From IMG/VR virus record IMGVR_UViG_3300030103_001568, positions 34,283-59,325 of that record: 25,043 bases of DNA; one strand, written 5' to 3'. The notes beneath the pieces were generated by a model. It did no database searches and was not told the origin of the DNA. It saw only the letters and a program-made list of their open reading frames with translations. This document shows positions 13,087 through 18,606 of this stretch, one piece after another. How positions within the stretch are numbered: position 1 is the stretch's first letter; each line of letters opens with the position of its first letter. This stretch comes from a virus. Position numbers and translations under genes: made by a program.

Positions 13087-13548
13087 CTATTCGCCATTTA
13101 AGTATCCAGCAAATTGCATACCATCTTCTCTGTAAAACCAAGATATATGAATATCCTCATTTATATCAGCAACTATTTCATTAAGCTTTGAATAAATACC
13201 TTCAGGTGGAGACCATGCTGTGTCGAAGTCATATCGCAAAACATCTTCTTCATGTTCATGGTTAATATCTCCAACACTCCATTTAGTTCCCCAATTCGAC
13301 AGTCTCCATTCATACCATCTATCATCTTGTTTACCTGTGCTTTTAAATCTCCAAAATGAAAATCTCTCATCTTCATCATCAAAATAAGGCAACTCCCCAT
13401 CTTTGTTAGGAATATTCTTCCAATCAGGTTCAGGGGCAATCTTATTAAAATCAAAAATAGATTCCTTTGATTTCAATAGCTTCTCAATCTTCTTTATATC
13501 TTTTGCATCACCTGTGATACAAACTTCATTACTACACCAATTTGGCAT
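13087..13548 (-). CDS. YubB/Api92-like ferredoxin-fold protein
   Basis: A 153-residue protein starting MPNWCSNEVCITGDAKDI, the typical opening of DUF1281/Api92-like (YubB ferredoxin-like) proteins of phages and plasmids. It continues with FDFNKIAPEPDW and a W..NWGTKWSVGDIN segment and ends DGMQFAGYLNG, all family-like. The biochemical role is unknown. ATG at 13548 has AGAAGGAG upstream and is preferred over 13578. It overlaps the preceding gene by 17 nt. Confidence 0.8.
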   Translation of the reverse strand: MPNWCSNEVCITGDAKDIKKIEKLLKSKESIFDFNKIAPEPDWKNIPNKDGELPYFDDEDERFSFWRFKSTGKQDDRWYEWRLSNWGTKWSVGDINHEHEEDVLRYDFDTAWSPPEGIYSKLNEIVADINEDIHISWFYREDGMQFAGYLNGE

Positions 13549-13771
13549 CTTTCTTCTCCTTTTTATTAATAATCTCATGGATTAATTCCATAAGCTCTTC
13601 TCTGATTTCACTACATTTCATAAAACCAGCATCTTCAACGCCTGTATATTTATCAACGATATTTTCAATATCCTCAGTAAGACAAGCGAAACCATTTGTA
13701 TTAAGGGTAAGTCTTTCATCAACATTACCTTTCTCATCAATATATTTACTTACATATACATATTCATTCAT
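13532..13771 (-). CDS. Hypothetical protein (79 aa)
   Basis: The protein starts MNEYVYVSKYIDEKGNVDER after tandem ATGs (13774, 13771) preceded by AAGGAG. It contains LNTNGFACLTEDIENIVDKY and a helical EIREELMELIHEIINKKEKK tail. No family recognised. The SD/start cassette encodes the EKEIDDE end of the upstream zinc protein. Confidence 0.6.
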   Translation of the reverse strand: MNEYVYVSKYIDEKGNVDERLTLNTNGFACLTEDIENIVDKYTGVEDAGFMKCSEIREELMELIHEIINKKEKKDAKLV

Positions 13772-14000
13772 CATCAATCTCCTTTTCTTCGTAATAAGTC
13801 CAATAATAAGAGCGAGAATCTCCTTTTTCTTCCCACTCTTCTTTTGCTTCGTTAAATGCGTTTACTCCTAAAACTTCTTCAACACATTTTTCAGAGCATA
13901 CATTTTCGCTATCACCGACTATATAAACTCCTTTCTCTTGGTCTAGTTTGTCAATATTAGAATTACAAACTTCACAACTTACAATCCATGTATCAGTCAT
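13764..14000 (-). CDS. Zinc-binding mini-protein (78 aa)
   Basis: MTDTWIVSCEVCNSNIDKLD carries CxxC, and ENVCSEKCVEEVLG carries a second C-x3-C pair. The spacing and the SEKC followed by a helix suggest a treble-clef or MYM-like zinc site. The rest is acidic and aromatic (RSYYWTYYEEKEIDDE). The start at 14000 with GGGAG upstream is better than 14033. Function unknown. Confidence 0.65.
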   Translation of the reverse strand: MTDTWIVSCEVCNSNIDKLDQEKGVYIVGDSENVCSEKCVEEVLGVNAFNEAKEEWEEKGDSRSYYWTYYEEKEIDDE

Positions 14001-14004
14001 ATCA

Positions 14005-14241
14005 TTACTCCCAAATTTCGTTATTAAAATCATCTTCTTGTAGTTCAGGAAATCTCTTTAATGAACATTTAATACAGTAATCTTGACTTTCAATACTGAA
14101 TGCCCATTCACCCACAGACAGAGCATCAGGGTAAATTGTCATGTTTTTTTTGCCCCAATCCAATCTATCGTTTTCGATTATCTCTGTCTGTCCAGCAACA
14201 TCAATTTCAGTATTACAATCATCACAAAAATACTTAATCAT
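14005..14241 (-). CDS. Zinc-ribbon mini-protein (78 aa)
   Basis: The protein begins MIKYFCDDCNTEIDVAGQTE and has DYCIKCSLKRFPELQED near the end. The two CxxC knuckles, C6/C9 and C57/C60, frame a strand-rich insert. Start at 14241: GGAGGCGAAAG precedes the ATG and overlaps the upstream stop, so 14334 is rejected. One of at least four cysteine-paired mini-proteins in this operon. Confidence 0.65.
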   Translation of the reverse strand: MIKYFCDDCNTEIDVAGQTEIIENDRLDWGKKNMTIYPDALSVGEWAFSIESQDYCIKCSLKRFPELQEDDFNNEIWE

Positions 14242-14443
14242 CTTTCGCCTCCTCTGCTCGATAGCCATACCAACTACCACAATTAATTTGTTTCCAATCG
14301 TGGACATCATTATCATCACGCATATCGTTTTCACACATTAGCTCTGCATCTTTAGAGCTAGTGGCATTGACATAAGTGACATAGTAAACAGGTTGGACTG
14401 CTGTCACTCGGTATAATTTAACTTTATCTTTATCTTTACGCAT
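14234..14443 (-). CDS. Hypothetical protein (69 aa)
   Basis: The protein starts MRKDKDKVKLYRVTAVQPVY, with a strand-rich centre (YYVTYVNATSSKDAELMCEN) and a Trp/Gly segment (QINCGSWYGYRAEEAKDD). The layout resembles small strand-helix-strand domains that sense or modify partners, but no family is recognised. Start at 14443 overlaps the upstream stop; GGAG lies 10 nt away, which is long. Confidence 0.6.
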   Translation of the reverse strand: MRKDKDKVKLYRVTAVQPVYYVTYVNATSSKDAELMCENDMRDDNDVHDWKQINCGSWYGYRAEEAKDD

Positions 14444-14714
14444 TTTCTGTAATCTCCTCCTTGATTTGACAATCACCAAGAATGTCTAACTCGTAAGTGC
14501 CTCTGTCTATTTCTTCGACATGATATTCACCATTTACATATTTAGATTTGGTTCTTTGGTCTTTATAAAATTTTACAAAGTAATCAGCTTTAGGATTTTC
14601 AGTATGTAATTGGAAGAGATGAATAATCATCTCAACATAATTAGTATGTTTCTTGATTTCATTATCTGATGTATCAAGACATATATAATATTCGTTTAAT
14701 ATTTCTAGTCTCAT
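14436..14714 (-). CDS. Hypothetical protein (92 aa), first gene of mini-gene operon
   Basis: The protein starts MRLEILNEYYICLDTSDNEI, contains NYVEMIIHLFQLHTENPKAD and a strand region ending ELDILGDCQIKEEITENA. No domain recognised. It is the promoter-proximal gene of the sixteen-gene leftward operon, about 31 nt from the predicted transcript start. AGGAG lies 13 nt before the ATG, a long spacer, so initiation may be weak or the true start may differ. Confidence 0.6.
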   Translation of the reverse strand: MRLEILNEYYICLDTSDNEIKKHTNYVEMIIHLFQLHTENPKADYFVKFYKDQRTKSKYVNGEYHVEEIDRGTYELDILGDCQIKEEITENA

Positions 14715-14751
14715 AATATTTAATTTACTCCTTAAATAATTAATACTTCAA

Positions 14752-14780
14752 ATAGTATATCAAGATAAACTAAATGTAAA
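14752..14780 (-). promoter_or_regulatory. Sigma70-type promoter for the mini-gene operon
   Basis: On the minus strand TTTACA (14780-14775), a 17-nt spacer and TACTAT (14757-14752), predicting a start near 14745. The -35 sequence is the same as in the rightward promoter at 7484-7512. The 9-bp iterons lie just upstream of it. Confidence 0.7.
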
Positions 14781-14822
14781 CAAAAAGATTAATATATTTT
14801 CAACGCCTGTCTAAATAAGCCC

Positions 14823-14858
14823 AGCGACAGTCTCGACAGTATCGATAGTCTCGACAAT
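14823..14858. repeat. Four 9-bp tandem iterons upstream of mini-gene promoter
   Basis: Units AGCGACAGT (14823-14831), CTCGACAGT (14832-14840), ATCGATAGT (14841-14849) and CTCGACAAT (14850-14858), followed by a decayed CTCAATAAA. Consensus is roughly NTCGACAGT. The array lies between the terminator at 14908-14935 and the promoter at 14752-14780, where an operator or replication iteron would be expected. Confidence 0.6.
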
Positions 14859-14907
14859 CTCAATAAATATAAAAATCCACGATCAGTTCAGGTAGTAAAT
14901 TTAGGAC

Positions 14908-14935
14908 AAAAAAAACCCCTCAAAAGAGGGGCTTT
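14908..14935 (-). terminator. Intrinsic terminator of the 14956-15745 gene group
   Basis: On the minus strand CCCCTC-TTTT-GAGGGG followed by eight T. It lies just past the stop at 14956, in the right orientation to end leftward transcription before the next promoter. Confidence 0.85.
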
Positions 14936-14955
14936 AATAGGGGGCTTTGTTTATA

Positions 14956-15258
14956 TTATTTCACCTCCAAGATTTTGCCATGATGTTTTATATCAAACTT
15001 TAAATGATACGCCAGAAGGTCATAGATTAATAAATCCCATTCATAGTCATAAGCCTCCTTCCATATCTCGTTTTTATATCTGCCCCCATCTAAGTAGTCT
15101 TGATTTAGAAAATAATCATAGTCAATCTCGTTATCCTCCGACCAATGCCCATAGGCTTCAAAAGTTCCTTCTTTAAGTTCTAACTTAAAACAAAACTCAT
15201 GGTGTTCAACTCTATCTTCGTAGAGTTCTTTTATTTGTTCTTTTGTCATTCCTCCCAT
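14956..15258 (-). CDS. Hypothetical acidic protein (100 aa)
   Basis: The protein starts MGGMTKEQIKELYEDRVEHH and is rich in Asp, Glu, Tyr and Trp (YGHWSEDNEIDYDYFLNQDY, IWKEAYDYEWDLLIYDLLAY), ending HGKILEVK. The strongly acidic surface is reminiscent of DNA mimics, but no family is recognised and that is only a thought. ATG at 15258 has GGAGG 7 nt upstream and a TAATG-type junction. Its last codons repeat the same GGAGGTGAAATAA cassette although no gene follows. Confidence 0.65.
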   Translation of the reverse strand: MGGMTKEQIKELYEDRVEHHEFCFKLELKEGTFEAYGHWSEDNEIDYDYFLNQDYLDGGRYKNEIWKEAYDYEWDLLIYDLLAYHLKFDIKHHGKILEVK

Positions 15259-15521
15259 TATTTCACCTCCAAGAATTGAGCAGTATGCGAACCTTTAGGC
15301 AGTAATGCTCTTTTAAGTAATTCACCATCAACATAAAAGCGATACTCCCTATCACCATTATCTAGAATCTTATGAGTTGTTTTATGTTTTAAGAAAACAT
15401 GAGAATTGCTGGAACTTGTCCCCACTCGCACTTCTACTTCTCCTCTTTCTTTAACTCCATAAGATTTGCCACCTTTATAAATACATGATGTGACTATGTT
15501 CCATATTGGGTAAGATTTCAT
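15258..15521 (-). CDS. Hypothetical protein (87 aa), strand-rich
   Basis: The protein starts MKSYPIWNIVTSCIYKGGKS, followed by GVKERGEVEVRVGTSSSNSH and HKILDNGDREYRFYVDGELL. The dense beta pattern and the phrase TSSSNSHVFLKHKTTHK give the look of a conserved small phage domain; I recall similar phage and plasmid proteins but no function. ATG at 15521 forms TAATG with the upstream stop and has GGAGG 7 nt away. Confidence 0.65.
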   Translation of the reverse strand: MKSYPIWNIVTSCIYKGGKSYGVKERGEVEVRVGTSSSNSHVFLKHKTTHKILDNGDREYRFYVDGELLKRALLPKGSHTAQFLEVK

Positions 15522-15745
15522 TAGCAAACCTCCAATTCTTCTAATTCCATATAGTCATCACTATCGGCTAAATACTCGACAACCTCAGACCAATACTTAA
15601 AGGGTTGATTTGTGTCGTAATTCCAATTTTCCATTACTTGCTCATTGTCTTGCGTTTTGACAATGATATTATTTTCATCAGTTAAAACCCCATAGCAATT
15701 TATAATAAAATTACCAGCACAGTTTTTATACTTTATTACTTTCAT
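15521..15745 (-). CDS. Hypothetical protein (74 aa)
   Basis: The protein starts MKVIKYKNCAGNFIINCYGV, then DENNIIVKTQDNEQVMENWN and an acidic end (SDDYMELEELEVC). No family recognised. ATG at 15745 has AAGGAG with 7 nt spacing; the extension to 15802 is not supported. It lies downstream of the terminator at 15816-15840, so it needs its own promoter or readthrough. A TTCAAA-17-TATAAG pair just upstream is a weak candidate. Confidence 0.6.
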   Translation of the reverse strand: MKVIKYKNCAGNFIINCYGVLTDENNIIVKTQDNEQVMENWNYDTNQPFKYWSEVVEYLADSDDYMELEELEVC

Positions 15746-15815
15746 TTTTTTACTCCTTATAAAATTTCTGTTTCGTTCTTTGAACTCCTCAGGGTGAACC
15801 AATATTCACCGACAG

Positions 15816-15840
15816 AAAAGGGGGGCGACATTACCCCCCT
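15816..15840 (-). terminator. Intrinsic terminator after the 15845-16147 gene
   Basis: On the minus strand GGGGGG, an 8-nt loop (TAATGTCG), CCCCCC and TTTT. It begins 4 nt beyond the stop of the leftward gene at 15845. The short T tract may allow readthrough into the next gene. Confidence 0.75.
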
Positions 15841-15844
15841 TGAA

Positions 15845-16147
15845 TTATTTTTCATAGTTCTCCTTTAGTATCTGCATCATCTCATCATAATTACGCCCCA
15901 TATATGTCAGGTAATTTCTCACGCCTTCCATATTAGTAAATTCATCTGTATCTATAATATATTCATCAAAGCCATCATTTAAGTTCTCCTCCTTTCCGAA
16001 TATCTCGACAAAATAATTACCTGTGCCTAAATAATCATCATCTCTTCTTATTTCTATTCTTGACACGACTGAATAACCTTCGCCTTTCTTGAAAGTTCTA
16101 AAGCCCTTCTCAATAAAATTTTTACTTTCTAAATCTTTACTACTCAT
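15845..16147 (-). CDS. Hypothetical protein (100 aa)
   Basis: The protein starts MSSKDLESKNFIEKGFRTFK, with strands GYSVVSRIEIRRDDDYLG and NYFVEIFGKEENL and a helical end (RNYLTYMGRNYDEMMQILKE). No domain recognised. AAGGAG lies 8 nt before the ATG. It is transcribed alone from a promoter divergent from the terminase operon and closed by its own terminator, a layout typical of a separately controlled accessory gene. Confidence 0.7.
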   Translation of the reverse strand: MSSKDLESKNFIEKGFRTFKKGEGYSVVSRIEIRRDDDYLGTGNYFVEIFGKEENLNDGFDEYIIDTDEFTNMEGVRNYLTYMGRNYDEMMQILKENYEK

Positions 16148-16178
16148 ATTAATTACTCCTTATTAAATAGTTAAGACC

Positions 16179-16207
16179 ATTAAATCAAATAACCAACTAA
16201 TAATCAA
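16179..16207 (-). promoter_or_regulatory. Sigma70-type leftward promoter
   Basis: On the minus strand TTGATT (16207-16202), a 17-nt spacer and TTTAAT (16184-16179); start predicted near 16172, giving a leader of about 25 nt with AAGGAG. It is back to back with the rightward terminase promoter. Confidence 0.55.
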
Positions 16208-16210
16208 TCT

Positions 16211-16239
16211 TTTAATGAATCATTCTTCCCCTGTATTAT
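16211..16239 (+). promoter_or_regulatory. Rightward promoter of small terminase gene, predicted leaderless
   Basis: A clear -10 TATTAT (16234-16239) stands 6 nt before the ATG at 16246, with a weak -35 TTTAAT (16211-16216) at 17 nt. There is no Shine-Dalgarno site, so the mRNA probably begins at the start codon. The weak -35 suggests an activator. Confidence 0.5.
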
Positions 16240-16245
16240 CCAACT

Positions 16246-16710
16246 ATGAGCAAACCAAATCTAAGGGTAATTAAAAACAATCTCACAATTAAGCAAGAGA
16301 CCTTCTGCAATCTTATTGTTTCAGGTGAGATAGGCACACAGAAAGAAGCATACTTCAGGGCTTATGATGTTGAGCTAGATGAAAAAGGGAATATACCTCA
16401 ATGGGTAGAGAAAGAAGCGACAGTATTATTACAACACCCCAAGATTACCCAAAGGATAAATGAGCTTATTAAGGTCAAAGAAAACAGATTACTAGCCTCC
16501 ACTACTAAAACGAAAGAATATGTTTTAAAGAAGTTGTATGAGCTTGTAGAGACTGAGAACAACCCACAAGCCAGAATAAGAAGCCTAGAGTTACTCGGTA
16601 AATCAATAGCTATGTTCACAGATGTCCAAGAGACTAAGGACACAAGAACAAAAGACCAAGTAGAACAAGACATAGAAGCCAAGCTGAAAGAATTAGAAAG
16701 CCTCACATAA
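16246..16710 (+). CDS. Terminase small subunit
   Basis: A 154-residue protein. LTIKQETFCNLIVSGEIGTQ-KEAYFRAYD is the helix-turn-helix DNA-recognition region of terminase small subunits. QHPKITQRINELIKVKENRL is typical of the next helices, and a helical, charged oligomerisation/tail region follows, ending IEAKLKELESLT. It recognises the packaging site and loads the large subunit. It lies 391 bp upstream of the large subunit, an unusually wide gap that holds a terminator and palindromes, so the two are probably transcribed separately. The start has no ribosome site (leaderless prediction). Confidence 0.85.
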   Translation: MSKPNLRVIKNNLTIKQETFCNLIVSGEIGTQKEAYFRAYDVELDEKGNIPQWVEKEATVLLQHPKITQRINELIKVKENRLLASTTKTKEYVLKKLYELVETENNPQARIRSLELLGKSIAMFTDVQETKDTRTKDQVEQDIEAKLKELESLT

Positions 16711-16836
16711 AAGAACCACCCCCTTTTCCACATAAGTAAGTCAGTCAGATAATACCCCCACCCCCCCTAGCCAGACAACAGTTACCTGTCATCATATATA
16801 TACTGTGATCTGCACAAATAATTACTTAATTTTGCC

Positions 16837-16856
16837 AGGGGTACCCCCTTTTTTTA
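16837..16856 (+). terminator. Intrinsic terminator after small terminase gene
   Basis: AGGGG-TAC-CCCCT followed by a T-rich tract (16849-16855). The stem is short but GC-only, in rightward orientation. Confidence 0.6.
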
Positions 16857-16878
16857 TTTTGATAGCGTTTTGATAGCG
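16857..16878. repeat. 11-bp direct tandem repeat
   Basis: TTTTGATAGCG occurs twice head to tail, followed by an alternating TA tract. It may be a protein-binding site for packaging or transcription; the role is unknown. Confidence 0.6.
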
Positions 16879-16895
16879 TTATATATATAAATTTG

Positions 16896-17086
16896 TTAGA
16901 ATTAACCTAGGGTCCCATACATAGGGGTAGAATATTATGCAAAAATCTGTTGACAATCATGTGAAGAGGGGTCAATATGGTAGAATATTCATATTCCTAT
17001 GGAGTAAATCTAGAAAATACCTAAGATTTAGAAAAATTCTAACTAGGAATTTCCTAATAGAAAAAGTTATATTAGATATTACCTAG
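16896..17086. promoter_or_regulatory. Cluster of four palindromic operator-like sites upstream of large terminase
   Basis: TTAGA-ATTAA-CCTAG (16896-16910), CTAGA-AAATA-CCTAA (17010-17024), CTAGG-AATTT-CCTAA (17043-17057) and TTAGA-TATTA-CCTAG (17072-17086). All share YTAGR, an AT-only 5-bp centre and CCTAR with the pair at 7772-7818. The last three are spaced 33 and 29 bp centre to centre and end 15 bp before the large terminase ATG. Confidence 0.6.
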
Positions 17087-17101
17087 TATTAGGAAGGAAT
17101 A

Positions 17102-18598
17102 ATGAAGCCAGAACTTATATCAAAAATTAGAGCCTTGCCTCCAGAACAACAAGAGGAGTTCATAGACGATATCTTAGCCTATGAGAGAGAGGTTCGTAAG
17201 GATCAAGTTAGAAACAGCTACATGAGCTTTGTAAAGAGCCAATGGAGTGCCTTTATTGAAGGACCACACCATGAAATTATGGCTAAAGCTTTTGAAAGAG
17301 TAGCTAATGGTGAGTTAAAACGCCTTATTATTAACATGCCACCCAGACATACCAAGTCGGAGTTCGCATCTTACCTATTACCTGCATGGTTTTTAGGTAG
17401 ATACCCAGAAAAGAAAATAATTCAGACAGCTCATACCGCAGAACTTGCAGTAGGCTTTGGTAGAAAGGTTAGAAACCTAGTGGATAGTGAAGATTTTAAA
17501 GAAGTATTTAGCGATGTAAGTCTTAGATCAGACTCTAAGGCTGCTGGTCGTTGGAATACGAACAAAGGTGGCGAGTATTTCGCTATCGGTGTTGGTGGTG
17601 CTGTTACTGGTAAAGGTGCAGACCTTCTTATTATTGATGACCCCCATTCAGAACAAGAAGGAGCTAGTGCTGATCCAGCAGTATTCAACAAGACGTTTGA
17701 ATGGTACACATCTGGTCCTCGTCAACGTCTGCAACCAGGAGGTGCCATAGTCATTGTTATGACTAGATGGAACCAAAAGGATTTGACAGGACAAGTAGTA
17801 GATGCATCTATCAAACGTGGTGGTTCTGATGAGTGGGAAGTCATAGAACTTCCTGCCATCATGCCCTCTGGTAAACCTCTTTGGGAAGCTTTTTGGAAGC
17901 TAGAAGAGTTAGAGGCTTTGAAGTCTGAACTGCCAACAAGTAAATGGATGGCACAATACCAACAAGACCCAACCTCAGAAGAAGGTGCTTTAGTTAAGCG
18001 TGAATGGTGGAATGTATGGGAAAGTAGAGAACCACCTGATTGTGAGTTTATAATTCAATCTTGGGATACAGCTTTTATGAAACATGAAAGAGCTGACTTT
18101 AGTGCTTGCACTACCTGGGGAGTATTCTACAGAGAAGGTGATGATGGACTATTGGCACCTAACCTGATACTACTAGATGCTTACCAAGAGAGATTAGAGT
18201 TTCCAGAATTAAAGCGTAAAGCTATGGAAATGTATCAAGAAAGAAAACCAGATGCATTTATTATTGAAGCGAAAGCAGCAGGTATGCCACTCATATTTGA
18301 ATTGAGAGCTATGGGCATTCCTGTACAAGAGTACACACCAAGTAGAGGTAATGACAAGATATCAAGAGTTAATGCAGTCTCAGACCTATTCGCATCAGGC
18401 GTAGTCTGGGCACCCCAAACAAGATGGGCAGAAGAAGTAGTAGAGCAGTTTGCTGGATTCCCTAATACGGAACATGACGATTTAGTTGATAGCAGTACGC
18501 AAGCTCTGTTAAGATTTAGACAAGGCGGATTTATACCTATTTATTCTGATGAAGAAGATGAACCATTAGAACATAATAGAACTGCAAATTATTACTAG
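17102..18598 (+). CDS. Terminase large subunit
   Basis: A 498-residue packaging motor. The ATPase domain has a variant Walker A PPRHTKS (80-86), Walker B LLIIDD (175-180) and coupling motif VMTRWNQKDL (219-228). The C-terminal RNase H-like nuclease has D322 in QSWDTA, E389 in IIEAKAAG and the HDDLVDS cluster (458-464), so all catalytic acids are present. It cuts concatemers and pumps DNA into the prohead through the portal. The ATG follows AGGAAGGAATA, part of the last palindrome-flanked promoter region. The length is typical of large subunits. Confidence 0.95.
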   Translation: MKPELISKIRALPPEQQEEFIDDILAYEREVRKDQVRNSYMSFVKSQWSAFIEGPHHEIMAKAFERVANGELKRLIINMPPRHTKSEFASYLLPAWFLGRYPEKKIIQTAHTAELAVGFGRKVRNLVDSEDFKEVFSDVSLRSDSKAAGRWNTNKGGEYFAIGVGGAVTGKGADLLIIDDPHSEQEGASADPAVFNKTFEWYTSGPRQRLQPGGAIVIVMTRWNQKDLTGQVVDASIKRGGSDEWEVIELPAIMPSGKPLWEAFWKLEELEALKSELPTSKWMAQYQQDPTSEEGALVKREWWNVWESREPPDCEFIIQSWDTAFMKHERADFSACTTWGVFYREGDDGLLAPNLILLDAYQERLEFPELKRKAMEMYQERKPDAFIIEAKAAGMPLIFELRAMGIPVQEYTPSRGNDKISRVNAVSDLFASGVVWAPQTRWAEEVVEQFAGFPNTEHDDLVDSSTQALLRFRQGGFIPIYSDEEDEPLEHNRTANYY

Positions 18599-18606
18599 GA
18601 GAAATT

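Larger units (their letters stand above)
16711..17101. other. Terminase intergenic region (391 bp): terminator, repeats, operator-like palindromes
   Basis: C-rich tracts lie at 16718-16722 and 16755-16768. A terminator is at 16837-16856, then two tandem copies of TTTTGATAGCG (16857-16867, 16868-16878). GGTAGAATATT occurs twice (16926-16936, 16979-16989). A perfect TTGACA is at 16950-16955 with only a poor -10 (CAATAT, 16973-16978). Four YTAGR-N5-CCTAR palindromes lie at 16896-17086. Its position beside the terminase genes makes a packaging (cos/pac) site possible, but nothing proves it. Confidence 0.6.

Noticed and set aside
14823-14858. CRISPR-like repeat array
   Set aside because: Units are 9 bp, directly abutting and without spacers; they are iterons, not CRISPR repeats.
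15782-15810. Inverted repeat GGTGAA-CCAATA-TTCACC as a riboswitch or attenuator
   Set aside because: Only a 6-bp stem, no conserved aptamer core and no T tract; likely incidental between terminator and gene.
16715-16773. Possible G-quadruplex on the minus strand from C-tracts
   Set aside because: The G-runs are uneven and the third tract lies more than 30 nt away, so a stable quadruplex is not well supported by sequence alone.
16937-17086. 49-codon basic ORF (starts MQKSVDNHVKRGQYGR) between the terminase genes
   Set aside because: No ribosome site, too close to any -10 to be leaderless, and it runs through the TTGACA and three of the palindromes, so regulatory DNA explains it better.
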